DNA from: an uncultured Pelagibacteraceae bacterium
GTDB lineage: Bacteria > Pseudomonadota > Alphaproteobacteria > Pelagibacterales > Pelagibacteraceae
Assembly: GCA_902524105.1 (NCBI GenBank)
Contig: CABZCD010000004.1
Coordinates: 1 to 42,160, forward strand
Length of the DNA: 42,160 bases
Direction of reading: 5' to 3'
Positions 33,010 to 42,030 of this stretch are shown one piece after another (position 1 is the first letter of the stretch; each line of letters starts with the position of its first letter). The position numbers and the translations under genes were made by a program. A model generated the notes under the pieces. The model was not told where the DNA came from and did not search any database. It was given only the letters and a program-made list of their open reading frames with translations.

Positions 33010-33351
33010 TTGAAAAAAGTTTTAGTTAGCATAACGCTTACTATGTTTCTCACTGGCTGTGCAGAAACTATGGCTTTATTAGGTCCAGCATCTACATCAT
33101 TAGGTGGAGGTAATATTGCGCGATCCTCTTTCACATCTGCGGTGGATTACGGAATTAAAAAGTCGACTGGCAAATCAAGTATTGAACATGCCATCGGTTT
33201 TGCAGAAAAACACAACCCAGAGAGAGAAAAAGTGAAATGTGTCAACTTTCTCGAAGTTACCGAAACTGAAGTCTGCTCAATTCTAAAAAAAAGAGTTTCG
33301 GAATTAAAAAGTCAAATAAATAAAAGATCGAAAATCAAAATCTTAGATTAA
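33010..33351 (+). CDS. Small predicted lipoprotein (TTG start)
   Basis: The 113-aa product begins MKKVLVSITLTMFLTGC. The lipobox LTGC puts the lipidated Cys at residue 17, so the mature protein would be a membrane-anchored lipoprotein of about 97 residues. The Ala/Gly/Ser-rich start of the mature part (LLGPASTSLGGGNIARSSF) looks like a linker or short membrane-associated segment. Two further cysteines (77 and 89) flank FLEVTETEV and may form a disulphide. The C-terminal 20 residues are basic. The start is TTG at 33010, preceded by GAGAGAGGG. I do not recognise the family. It stands upstream of soxB with a 39-bp gap and could be co-transcribed, but a part in sarcosine metabolism is not indicated. 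Confidence 0.75.
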   Translation: MKKVLVSITLTMFLTGCAETMALLGPASTSLGGGNIARSSFTSAVDYGIKKSTGKSSIEHAIGFAEKHNPEREKVKCVNFLEVTETEVCSILKKRVSELKSQINKRSKIKILD

Positions 33352-33390
33352 TTCACTGGCTGACATTAAATTTTTTTGGTACCTTAAATC

Positions 33391-34641
33391 GTGAAAAAAA
33401 AATATTCAATTGCTAGTATATTAAAGAATTCATTATCAAATAATGAAAATTGGGGGAAAATGTGGAGAAATCCAAGCCCAAAAAAACATTATGATGTAAT
33501 TATAGTAGGTGGCGGAGGACATGGATTAGGAACTGCTTACTATCTAGCCAAACATCATGGAATAAAAAATATTGCTGTAATAGAGAAAGGCTGGTTAGGA
33601 AGCGGTAACACCGGAAGAAATACTACAATAATAAGATCTAATTATTTGTGGGACGAAAGTGCATATCTTTATGATCATGCAGTAAAACTTTGGGAAAATT
33701 TATCAGAAGATTTAAATTATAATATGATGTTTAGTCAAAGAGGAGTTTTAAATTTAGCACACAATGAACATGATATTAAAGAAATCAAAAGGAGAGTTTC
33801 TGCTAATAGATTAAATGGATTAGACACAATGTGGCTCGATAAAAACGAAGTTAAAGATTTAGTGCCAATAATGAATACAGATAACCTTAGATATCCTGTT
33901 TTAGGAGCTGCTTACCAACCTAGAGGAGGAGTAGCAAGACATGACGCTGTTGCTTGGGGATATGCAATGAGAGCTGATGAATTAGGTGTAGATATAATTC
34001 AAAATTGCGAAGTCAAAGGAATTAAAACGGATAATTATAAAGTTGAGGGTGTAGAAACAACAAAAGGTTTTATTAAATCTAGTAAGATTGGCGTTGTAGC
34101 TTCTGGTCACACAAGTGTTCTTGCAGCAACTGCTGGTGTAAGACTTCCTTTACAAAGCAGACCTTTGCAAGCTTTAGTGTCTGAACCTATTAAACCAGTC
34201 ATCAACACAGTTGTTATGTCAAATGCTGTTCACGCTTACGTCAGTCAATCAGATAAAGGTGAATTAGTAATTGGAGCCGGTACAGATGGGTACAATTCTT
34301 TTACGCAAAGAGGTGGGTACGATGTTATTGAAGAAACTGTTAGGGCTATAGTTGAACTTTATCCAATATTTGGAAAAATGAAAATGTTAAGACAATGGGG
34401 AGGGATAGTTGATATTTGTCCCGACGCAAGTCCAATTATAAGTAAGTGTGAAGTTGAAGGTTTATATTTTAATTGTGGTTGGGGAACAGGTGGTTTTAAA
34501 GCTACACCAGGTAGTGCAAATGTATTCGCGCATACTATTGCTAAAGATGAACCTCACAAAATAAATGCTCCTTTTGCTCTAAGCAGATTTTCTGATGGTA
34601 GATTAATAGATGAGCATGGTGCAGCAGCAGTTGCACATTAG
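33391..34641 (+). CDS. soxB: Sarcosine oxidase beta subunit (GTG start)
   Basis: This is the catalytic subunit of heterotetrameric sarcosine oxidase, which oxidatively demethylates sarcosine to glycine. It has 416 aa. The GTG start is right because the sequence matches the family from its first residues ([11 protein letters not shown], then [21 protein letters not shown]). The FAD loop GGGGHGLG is at about 40-47. [19 protein letters not shown] follows, and His184 in ARHDAV falls where beta subunits carry covalently bound FMN (alignment by eye). [15 protein letters not shown] near the end is the C-terminal flavin block; the literal text is [13 protein letters not shown]. soxD, soxA and soxG follow with 2, 1 and -4 bp spacing, the standard order. 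Confidence 0.96.
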   Translation: MKKKYSIASILKNSLSNNENWGKMWRNPSPKKHYDVIIVGGGGHGLGTAYYLAKHHGIKNIAVIEKGWLGSGNTGRNTTIIRSNYLWDESAYLYDHAVKLWENLSEDLNYNMMFSQRGVLNLAHNEHDIKEIKRRVSANRLNGLDTMWLDKNEVKDLVPIMNTDNLRYPVLGAAYQPRGGVARHDAVAWGYAMRADELGVDIIQNCEVKGIKTDNYKVEGVETTKGFIKSSKIGVVASGHTSVLAATAGVRLPLQSRPLQALVSEPIKPVINTVVMSNAVHAYVSQSDKGELVIGAGTDGYNSFTQRGGYDVIEETVRAIVELYPIFGKMKMLRQWGGIVDICPDASPIISKCEVEGLYFNCGWGTGGFKATPGSANVFAHTIAKDEPHKINAPFALSRFSDGRLIDEHGAAAVAH

Positions 34642-34643
34642 TC

Positions 34644-34994
34644 ATGATTTTAATTAAATGTCCATATTGCGGTTATAGAGATCAGTCAGAGTTCACAAGT
34701 GGTGGCGAGGCACATGTTATTCGACCAAAAAATCCACAAAGTTTATCTGATAAAGATTGGGGTGAATATGTTTTTTATAGAAATAATCCTAAAGGTATTT
34801 TCTATGAAAGATGGGTTCATTCACACGGATGTAAAAAATGGTTTAATGTAGTTCGAAATACTGCAACGGATCAAATATTAAAAGTATACAAAGTTAACGA
34901 AAAAAGACCTGATCTAAGCGAGTTTGAAAATACTTTAAAATCTCCATCTGGTGAGCCTTTAGTGGGGTCAGGAAATTTTGCGGTAAAAAAATAA
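34644..34994 (+). CDS. soxD: Sarcosine oxidase delta subunit
   Basis: The small zinc-binding subunit of heterotetrameric sarcosine oxidase. The 116-aa protein starts MILIKCPYCGYRDQSEF, with CxxC at residues 6-9, and has FYERWVHSHGCKKWFNVVRNT, giving the remaining His/Cys zinc ligands. The family is usually about 90-100 aa; here a C-terminal tail of about 20 residues is longer. It lies 2 bp after soxB and 1 bp before soxA. Confidence 0.95.
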   Translation: MILIKCPYCGYRDQSEFTSGGEAHVIRPKNPQSLSDKDWGEYVFYRNNPKGIFYERWVHSHGCKKWFNVVRNTATDQILKVYKVNEKRPDLSEFENTLKSPSGEPLVGSGNFAVKK

Positions 34995-34995
34995 A

Positions 34996-37977
34996 ATGAC
35001 AGCCATTAATAATGATTGCCAATATATCTCTAAGAATAAGATATCATTTACTTTTGATGGCAAAATTTATTCAGCTTATGATGGAGATACTGTAGCCTCA
35101 GCATTATTAAGAAATAATGTTAGATTGGTAGGGAGAAGCTTTAAATATCACAGACCTAGAGGAATATATACTTGTGGAATTGAAGAGCCTAATGCATTGG
35201 TACAGATAATAAGTGAGCACAATGAGCCTAACACTCGAGCAACGATTAAACGGGTTTATGATGGAATGGAGATAATAAGCCAAAATCGATGGCCATCCTT
35301 GAGACATGATTTTGGAGCAATTAATAATATTCTTTCACCGATATTCTCAGCTGGTTTTTATTATAAAACTTTCATGGGACCGAAAGGTTTTTGGAAAAAT
35401 CTTTATGAACCTTTAATTAGACGTTCAGCTGGATTAGGTAAACCACCAAAAAATTTCAGATCTAAAAGCACCCATCAATATCACAATACTGACGTGGTTA
35501 TCATAGGAGCAGGGTTGAGTGGGTTAGCTGCAGCTAAAAAATTTATAAATACGAAATATAAAGTTTTGCTTATCGAACAAGATTGCTATTTGGGAGGTAT
35601 ACTTAAAAATTCAAATAAAGTTAAAACTATAAACGAATTGACTCCTCAAGAGTGGATAAGTGAAACTGAGGAATTAATTTTAAATTCAAAAAATATTACT
35701 ATTTTAAAAAATACTTTAGTAACAACATATAACTTTACAAATCATCTTATAGCTTTAGAAGATAAGTTTGCTGGTAAAAAAATTGAACTTAATAAATCAG
35801 AGCTTACACTTCACAAAATCAGAACTTCAAACACTATTATAACTAATGGTCATATAGAAAGATTTATTTCTTTTAGAAATAATGATTTGCCAGGAGTAAT
35901 GTTAGCGTCTTCATTTGAAAAATATATTCACCGATACGGTGTTGTTCCTGAAAAAGAACCGGTTATATTTACAAACAATTCATCTTCATTAAGCCTACTT
36001 AAAAAGTTAATAAGCTTAGGGTGTAAACCAAAAGCTTACATTGACTCTAGAAAAAAAGACAATATTGAAACTGAAATAAAAAAAATTTTAAAAGATAATG
36101 ATATTTCATTTTTTAGCGATGCGGAAATAGAAGGGTGTGATGGTAATAAAAAAATAGAGACCATTACTATAAGACAAGGTAAATCATTTACTAAGTTAAA
36201 GTCTTCAATGTTATGTGTTTCAGGTGGATACAATCCTGATATACATTTATTCACTCAATCTAAAGGTTTAGTCAAATGGGATAAAAATATTCTTTCATTT
36301 AAACCTGATACACCTTTTCAAAAAACTATTACTTTGGGATCAACAAGTGGAAATTACAATTTTAAAAAGTTATGTGATGAAATTAATGAAAAACTTTCAA
36401 TTTTAAAAACAAAAAAAGTGTCATTAGATATTAACTTAAACGTGCCGAATAAATTTTCTATTAATGAATTATGGGAAACGAAAAAGAAGAATAATTCTAA
36501 TTGGTCAAAATCTTTTATAGACCTTCACAACGATGTTACAATCAAAGATTTGAAACAGGCTATAACAGAGGGATTTGATCGTATTGAGCATTTAAAAAGA
36601 TATACAACAAATAGTATGGGAACTGACCAAGGTAAAATTAGTAGCATTAATTCTCTAGCGATAGTCTCAAAGATGTTAAAAAAAGAAATCTCAGAGGTTG
36701 GCACTACTACTTATAGACCACCTTATGCACCATTAAGCTTTGCAGCTATTGCAGGAAGAAGTACTTATGAATTTTATGATCCTGAAAGAAAAACCTCAAT
36801 TCACTCATGGCATTTAAAAAACAATGCTGTTTTCGAAGATGTAGGACAATGGAAACGACCTTGGTATTTTAAAGCAAGTGAAAACGAAACCATGTATCAA
36901 GCAGTGCAACGCGAGTCAAAAATGTTAAGAGAGAATGCTGGAATTTTAGACGGTAGCACCCTAGGAAAAATTGAAATTAAAGGAAGAGATGCTTTGGAAT
37001 TTATGAATTTAATGTACACCAATGCTTTTTCAAAAATGAAAGCAATGACATCTAGATACGCTATGATGCTAGGTGAGGATGGCATGATTAAAGATGATGG
37101 AATAATCTGTAAAATAAGTGATCAGCATTTTATTGCTACGACTACATCAAGCGGGGCACCAAAAGTACTTGCTGATATGGAAGAATATTTGCAAACAGAG
37201 TGGCCTCATTTACAAGTTTTTTTAAATTCCATTACTGAACAGTTTTCTACATTTAACATTAGCGGACCCAAAACGAGGGAAATTATGATGAAAGTATTTC
37301 CTGATATTGATTTTAGTAACGATGCTTTCCCATTTATGACTTTTAAAAACTTTGATTATAAAGAAACTAAAATCAGAATTATGAGAGCTAGCTTTACAGG
37401 TGAATTAGGTTATGAAATTTATATTCCTCCAAAGTTTGGTTTAAAGCTCTGGGAAGAAATATTTTCTTGCGGTAAAGAGTATAATTTAATTCCATATGGA
37501 ACTGAAACAATGCATTTACTTAGAGCAGAAAAGGGCTACATCGTTATTGGTCAAGAAACTGATGGCACAGTCACCCCTATAGACCTCAATTATAATTGGA
37601 TGATAGGTAAAAATAAAAAAGACTTTATTGGAAAAAGATCTCTATCTCGTCCCGATACCTCTAGAGAAGACAGAAAACAACTTGTAGGTCTTTCACCTAT
37701 CAATAAAAAAGATATAATTGAAGAAGGACAACATATAGTCGAATTAAACGAGTTACCAAAAAAAATTACAAATCCAATTAAATATCTGGGACATGTTTCC
37801 TCAGGTTATCACAGTCCAAATTTAAATCATTCAATTGGTCTCGCTATGATAAAAGGCGGTAAAAATTTACTTGGGCAGAAATTTTTTGTCACCGCCACGG
37901 GAAAAACTAAAAACATTCCTGTGGAAATAGTTAAGCCAGTATTTATTGATCCAGAAAATAAAAGGTTAACTTCATGA
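34996..37977 (+). CDS. soxA: Sarcosine oxidase alpha subunit
   Basis: The large subunit (993 aa) binds NAD and tetrahydrofolate; it receives the methyl group of sarcosine as 5,10-methylene-THF. Domains in order: an N-terminal Fer2_4-type ferredoxin-like fold (residues about 10-100, HRPRGIYTCGIEEPNALV), a FAD/NAD-binding pyridine-nucleotide oxidoreductase part (Rossmann loop VVIIGAGLSGLAAAKKF at about 167-183), and from about residue 610 a GcvT-like aminomethyltransferase domain (SRYAMMLGEDGMIKDDGII, ASFTGELGYEIYIP, LRAEKGYIVIGQETDGTVTP). The middle part, about 200-550, is more diverged than the C-terminal domain. In marine alphaproteobacteria this enzyme finishes glycine-betaine/dimethylglycine demethylation, giving glycine and C1 units. 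It overlaps soxG by 4 bp. Confidence 0.96.
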   Translation: MTAINNDCQYISKNKISFTFDGKIYSAYDGDTVASALLRNNVRLVGRSFKYHRPRGIYTCGIEEPNALVQIISEHNEPNTRATIKRVYDGMEIISQNRWPSLRHDFGAINNILSPIFSAGFYYKTFMGPKGFWKNLYEPLIRRSAGLGKPPKNFRSKSTHQYHNTDVVIIGAGLSGLAAAKKFINTKYKVLLIEQDCYLGGILKNSNKVKTINELTPQEWISETEELILNSKNITILKNTLVTTYNFTNHLIALEDKFAGKKIELNKSELTLHKIRTSNTIITNGHIERFISFRNNDLPGVMLASSFEKYIHRYGVVPEKEPVIFTNNSSSLSLLKKLISLGCKPKAYIDSRKKDNIETEIKKILKDNDISFFSDAEIEGCDGNKKIETITIRQGKSFTKLKSSMLCVSGGYNPDIHLFTQSKGLVKWDKNILSFKPDTPFQKTITLGSTSGNYNFKKLCDEINEKLSILKTKKVSLDINLNVPNKFSINELWETKKKNNSNWSKSFIDLHNDVTIKDLKQAITEGFDRIEHLKRYTTNSMGTDQGKISSINSLAIVSKMLKKEISEVGTTTYRPPYAPLSFAAIAGRSTYEFYDPERKTSIHSWHLKNNAVFEDVGQWKRPWYFKASENETMYQAVQRESKMLRENAGILDGSTLGKIEIKGRDALEFMNLMYTNAFSKMKAMTSRYAMMLGEDGMIKDDGIICKISDQHFIATTTSSGAPKVLADMEEYLQTEWPHLQVFLNSITEQFSTFNISGPKTREIMMKVFPDIDFSNDAFPFMTFKNFDYKETKIRIMRASFTGELGYEIYIPPKFGLKLWEEIFSCGKEYNLIPYGTETMHLLRAEKGYIVIGQETDGTVTPIDLNYNWMIGKNKKDFIGKRSLSRPDTSREDRKQLVGLSPINKKDIIEEGQHIVELNELPKKITNPIKYLGHVSSGYHSPNLNHSIGLAMIKGGKNLLGQKFFVTATGKTKNIPVEIVKPVFIDPENKRLTS

Positions 37978-38507
37978 CAAACATATTATCAATTCCTGGT
38001 GTAAAAGTTTCACAAAAAGATTATCATCAAATAATAATTAGAGGGAATGGACTTGAAAAATTTAATAATACAATTGAAGAGAAAACCTCAATTAAACCAC
38101 CATCAAAAAACTTAGAGATCAAGTACGATTTAAATTATCTATTTGCAAAAAATTCTTTTGATCAGTGGAGTTTAATTTTAATGGATAAAAAGGAACATCA
38201 TCAAATTTTAAACTTGGTATCTTCGATTAATACTAATGAAAATATGCTTGCCTCTGATTATTCTTATGGGCAAGTATACTTTGAAATTGAAGGGGAAAAT
38301 AAAGACTACTTTATAAATCAATTAACTCATTTTGATTTGAGAGAAGAAAAATTTCCAAAATCAACTATGGCCCAGACTATTATTGCAAGAATAGACTGCT
38401 CAATTTATAATTTAGGAAATAAGTTTGTTATAACTTGTAATAAGTCCTATGAGGATTATTTTCAAAAAAGATTAAAAGATAGTGCTTTATTAAGTAACGC
38501 CTCTTGA
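37974..38507 (+). CDS. soxG: Sarcosine oxidase gamma subunit
   Basis: This 177-aa protein resembles a reduced GcvT-fold domain. The C-terminal half has the family features: SDYSYGQVYFEIEGENKDYFINQLTHFDLRE, then TMAQTIIARIDCSIYNL and a final YEDYFQKRLKDSA. The N-terminal 60 residues are weakly conserved, as usual for this subunit. The identity rests as much on position (4-bp overlap at the end of soxBDA) as on sequence. Its last 18 bp overlap the 3' end of a convergent EamA gene. Confidence 0.88.
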   Translation: MTNILSIPGVKVSQKDYHQIIIRGNGLEKFNNTIEEKTSIKPPSKNLEIKYDLNYLFAKNSFDQWSLILMDKKEHHQILNLVSSINTNENMLASDYSYGQVYFEIEGENKDYFINQLTHFDLREEKFPKSTMAQTIIARIDCSIYNLGNKFVITCNKSYEDYFQKRLKDSALLSNAS

Positions 38508-39413
38508 ATACCTAAACATTTTACGTCTAGTATTTAAACCATAGTAAATAATAGAAAAAGTCATAAAAGCACCACCTATAAATGTGTTTAGACTTGGTAC
38601 CTCATTAATTCCAAACAAAGGTAACCAAACCCAAAATATTCCAGCCAAAACCTCAGTAAGAGATAATAAAGTTAACTCAGCAGCAGGTAAAAATTTTGAT
38701 TTCAAAGAATATAATATTAATCCTGAGCAAACTAAAAAGCCATGTAAAGAAGATAGAGATGAATTTTTTAATGAAATAAATATATTATCTCCTTTAAATA
38801 TAAGAACTATTATCGCAACGAAGGTACAGAAAAGACCACCCATTGCAACCGTTGTTAATTTTGGAGTATTTTTTCGCCATCTGAGAGTAACCGTATATCC
38901 TGCAAATCCAAGTGAAGACAACAGACCATTTATTAAACCGAACAACGTACCACCATTTTTACTGTCAAATGACATAAATATTATTCCTATAGCTGCTATT
39001 GAAATTGAAATTAATGTTGGTTTAGATATTTTTTCTTTTAGAAAAATATAAGCTAAAATTGATGCTAAAAATGGCATTGCAGCTAGCATTAATAAAGTTA
39101 TTGCCGCTTCAGTTGCTATTATTGATAGAATGAATGTAACTTTAGCAATACCTAAACTTATACCACCTATAAATCCAGATAATCCTATTTTACTATAATT
39201 CTTTGTAAATTTTTTACCTTCAATCAAAAACAAATAAATATTTAAAACTAAAAAAATAACTGAACCTCTAAAAAATAAATACTGCCAAGCTATTAGTTCT
39301 GCTCCATCAATGTTTCTGACAACAAGTGGCCCAAAAGACCAAAAGATACCAGCTATTAAAACTACGATAGCAGCGGGACTATTTTCTATGATTTTTAACA
39401 TTTCGGAAAGCAA
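38490..39413 (-). CDS. EamA/DMT-family transporter
   Basis: A 307-aa inner-membrane protein with about ten hydrophobic segments in two EamA repeats. AGIFWSFGPLVVRNIDGAELIAWQYLFFRG is the first-repeat entrance and KFLPAAELTLLSLTEVLAGIFWVWLPLFG the second. The substrate is unknown. It is the last gene of a minus-strand run with ETF-QO, etfA and etfB upstream (34 bp after ETF-QO) and is convergent with soxG, with an 18-bp overlap of the two coding ends. It differs clearly in sequence from the EamA gene at 31064, so it is not a recent duplicate. Confidence 0.87.
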   Translation of the reverse strand: MLSEMLKIIENSPAAIVVLIAGIFWSFGPLVVRNIDGAELIAWQYLFFRGSVIFLVLNIYLFLIEGKKFTKNYSKIGLSGFIGGISLGIAKVTFILSIIATEAAITLLMLAAMPFLASILAYIFLKEKISKPTLISISIAAIGIIFMSFDSKNGGTLFGLINGLLSSLGFAGYTVTLRWRKNTPKLTTVAMGGLFCTFVAIIVLIFKGDNIFISLKNSSLSSLHGFLVCSGLILYSLKSKFLPAAELTLLSLTEVLAGIFWVWLPLFGINEVPSLNTFIGGAFMTFSIIYYGLNTRRKMFRYSRGVT

Positions 39414-39447
39414 TTATGCTTTCTTTAAGATAAATGCAATAGTTATT

Positions 39448-41055
39448 TTACATATTTCCGTACTTGGGACCACCACCACCTTCAGGGGTAACCCAAATAA
39501 TATTTTGGGAAGGCTCTTTAATATCACAAGTTTTACAATGGATGCAGTTTTGTGAGTTTATCACAAATTTTTCCTGCTGAATTTCGTAAACACCGACAGG
39601 ACAATATCTTTTAGCCGGTTCATCGTACTTTTGAAGAGTGTATTTAATTGGTAATTCTGGATCTTTAAGTTTTAAATGCACCGGTTGATTTTCGGTATGG
39701 TTAGTTCCAGTAAGATAAACTGAACTCGTTTTGTCAAAAGTTAACTTACCATCAGGTTTTGGATAATCAATTTTAGGCATTTGATCTGCAGGTTTTAAGG
39801 CTTCATGGTCAGCATGTTTATGTTTTAAAGTAAATGGTAGTTTTCCTCTAAAAAGAATCTGGTCAATACCTGTAAAAATAATACCCATTATTAAACCCCA
39901 GCTAAAACTTGGTTTAACATTTCTTGCTGCGTATAACTCTTTGTAAGCCCAACTTTCTTTGAATTTTTTTTCATATATAGATAGATCTACTTTATCTTTG
40001 ATATGCTCTATAATTGTTTCAGCTGCAATTATTCCACTTTTCATTGCTGTATGAGAGCCTTTAATCTTTGGCATATTTAAAGTTCCAGCATCACAACCGA
40101 TTAGCAACGCTCCTGGCATATACATTTTGGGTAGACTTTGAATACCACCTTCTATTAAAGCTCTTGCTCCAAAAGAAATTCTTTTTCCTCCTTCAAACAT
40201 TTTTCTAATTGACGGATGAGTTTTAAATCTTTGAAACTCATCAAACGGCGAAAGATGTGGATTTTGGTAATCTAAACCAATAACGTATCCTAAATAAATT
40301 TGTCTATTTTCTGCATGGTATATAAAGCTTCCACCATAAGTATTTTTATCTAATGGCCATCCTGCAGTATGCATTACCAAACCTTCTTGGTGCTGCTGTT
40401 CACTAACTTCCCATATTTCTTTTAAACCAATACCGTACTGTTGTGGATTTTTTCCCTTATCTAAATTAAATTTTTTAATTAATTGTTTGCCTAAGTGGCC
40501 TCTACATCCTTCTGAAAAAACTGTAACTTTAGCATGTAAATCCATACCTTCTTGAAAAGTATCTTTTTTATTACCCTCTTTATCTAAACCCATATCCTGT
40601 GTTGCTACACCCTTAACAGACCCATCTTCATTATATAAAACTTCACTTGCTGGAAATCCTGGAAATATCTCTACACCAAGTTTTTCAGCCTGTTCTGCAA
40701 GCCAACGGCAAAGATTAGCTAAACTAATAATGTAATTTTTATGATTTTTTTGAACAGCTGGTAAAAGCCACGTCGGCCAACTTAAAGAAGAATTTTTCCC
40801 AAGAAATAAAAATTTTTCCTTACTTACTTTTGTTTTAATTGGTGCATTTTCATTTTTCCAATTTGGCAATAATTCATCTAGCGCCTGTGTTTCAAATACG
40901 TTACCGCTTAAAATATGAGCGCCAACTTCAGATCCTTTTTCAAGAATACAAATGCTTAAATTTGAATCAAGTTGTTTAAGTTTTATTGCAGTAGTTAGGC
41001 CTGCTGGTCCTGCACCAACAATAACCACATCATATTCCATTGCTTCTCTAGACAT
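39448..41055 (-). CDS. Electron transfer flavoprotein-ubiquinone oxidoreductase
   Basis: ETF-QO takes electrons from reduced ETF and passes them to ubiquinone at the inner membrane. The 535-aa protein has the FAD loop YDVVIVGAGPAGLTTAI (residues about 8-24) and GAHILSGNVFETQALDEL. The mid-protein GCDAGTLNMPKIKGSHTAMKSG corresponds to the ubiquinone/FAD block. The C-terminal [4Fe-4S] ligands appear as CPVGVYE and CIHCKTCDIKEPSQNIIW. The end VTPEGGGGPKYGNM is family-typical. etfA lies 21 bp upstream, forming etfB-etfA-ETF-QO in transcription order. Together they accept electrons from acyl-CoA or N-methyl-amine dehydrogenases. Dimethylglycine/sarcosine-type dehydrogenases are plausible donors given the sox genes nearby. 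Confidence 0.95.
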   Translation of the reverse strand: MSREAMEYDVVIVGAGPAGLTTAIKLKQLDSNLSICILEKGSEVGAHILSGNVFETQALDELLPNWKNENAPIKTKVSKEKFLFLGKNSSLSWPTWLLPAVQKNHKNYIISLANLCRWLAEQAEKLGVEIFPGFPASEVLYNEDGSVKGVATQDMGLDKEGNKKDTFQEGMDLHAKVTVFSEGCRGHLGKQLIKKFNLDKGKNPQQYGIGLKEIWEVSEQQHQEGLVMHTAGWPLDKNTYGGSFIYHAENRQIYLGYVIGLDYQNPHLSPFDEFQRFKTHPSIRKMFEGGKRISFGARALIEGGIQSLPKMYMPGALLIGCDAGTLNMPKIKGSHTAMKSGIIAAETIIEHIKDKVDLSIYEKKFKESWAYKELYAARNVKPSFSWGLIMGIIFTGIDQILFRGKLPFTLKHKHADHEALKPADQMPKIDYPKPDGKLTFDKTSSVYLTGTNHTENQPVHLKLKDPELPIKYTLQKYDEPAKRYCPVGVYEIQQEKFVINSQNCIHCKTCDIKEPSQNIIWVTPEGGGGPKYGNM

Positions 41056-41076
41056 GAAATTACTATATCAAACTAG

Positions 41077-42030
41077 TTATTTTTGGATAGTATTCAGTTT
41101 GTTCAACTCAGCCAAAAATTCTGGAAGAGCCTTAAATAAATCTGCTTCTAAACCGTAGTCAGCAACACTAAAAATAGGTGCTTCACCATCTTTATTAATT
41201 GCGACAATTATTTTGCTCTCTTTCATACCAGCAAGATGCTGAATCGCTCCTGAAATTCCAACAGCAATATACAAATCAGGCACTACTACTTTTCCTGTTT
41301 GACCAACCTGATGATCGTTGCTTATATAACCAGCATCAACAGCAGCTCGAGATGCACCCACTGCAGCATTAAGTTTATCTGCTATATCAGTTATTAATTT
41401 AAAATTTTCTCCACTTTCTAAACCTCTGCCTCCTGATACAACAACTCTTGCCGTTCCAAGCTCTGGCCTTTCTGATTTTGTTTCCTCTCTCTTAATAAAT
41501 TTTGAAATATTTGGTATATCAACCGCTTCAATTTTTTCAATTTTAGCAGAGCCACCAGTTTTTTCAGCTGGTTCAAATGAAGTAGGTCTAATAGTTACAC
41601 ATTTTTTTTTATCATTACTTTTTACTGTTGCAAAAGCATTACCAGCATAAATAGGTCTTATAAAAGTATCAGGACTAGAAACTTTAATAATATCACTTAC
41701 TTGAGAAATATCTAATGCAGCTGCTACTCTCGGCATAAAATTTTTTCCAAAAGTATTTGCAGACGCTACAATATGATCATATTGCTCTGCAGCTTTTGTT
41801 ACTAAAGGAGCTAAGTTCTCAGGCAGATAATTTTGATAATTAGGTGAGTCACACCATAACACTTTCTTAACTAAAGGCACACTTGCTATTTCTTTTGATA
41901 CATTCTCACAATTTGAACCAGCTACTAAAACATGAACATCGATGTTAATCTTAGATGCTGCAGTGATAGCATTTAATGTAAATGGTTTTAATTTTGAATT
42001 GTCATGTTCTGCTATTAATAATACTGACAT
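41077..42030 (-). CDS. etfA: Electron transfer flavoprotein alpha subunit
   Basis: EtfA forms the FAD-carrying heterodimer with EtfB. The 317-aa protein starts MSVLLIAEHDNSKLKP. It has the C-terminal FAD-binding block with GGRGLESGENF (about residues 200-210), VGASRAAVDAGYISNDHQVGQTGKVVVPDLYIAVGISGAIQH and IVAINKDGEAPIFSVADYGLEAD. Length is as expected (310-320 aa). The ATG overlaps the stop of etfB by one base (TAATG), and ETF-QO follows after 21 bp. There is no sign of truncation or the N-terminal extension of bifurcating ETFs. Confidence 0.97.
   Translation of the reverse strand: MSVLLIAEHDNSKLKPFTLNAITAASKINIDVHVLVAGSNCENVSKEIASVPLVKKVLWCDSPNYQNYLPENLAPLVTKAAEQYDHIVASANTFGKNFMPRVAAALDISQVSDIIKVSSPDTFIRPIYAGNAFATVKSNDKKKCVTIRPTSFEPAEKTGGSAKIEKIEAVDIPNISKFIKREETKSERPELGTARVVVSGGRGLESGENFKLITDIADKLNAAVGASRAAVDAGYISNDHQVGQTGKVVVPDLYIAVGISGAIQHLAGMKESKIIVAINKDGEAPIFSVADYGLEADLFKALPEFLAELNKLNTIQK

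Noticed and set aside
33352-33390. Glycine or SAM riboswitch before the sarcosine oxidase operon
   Set aside because: The gap is only 39 bp, too short for either aptamer, and no conserved core was seen. The 109-bp gap before the lipoprotein gene also showed no recognisable aptamer.
38584-39051. 155-aa plus-strand ORF opposite the EamA gene
   Set aside because: The minus-strand frame has the ten-helix EamA pattern; the plus-strand product is a low-complexity shadow.
31064-39413. The two EamA transporters as a recent gene duplication
   Set aside because: Apart from general family features their sequences differ throughout, so they are separate family members rather than recent copies.
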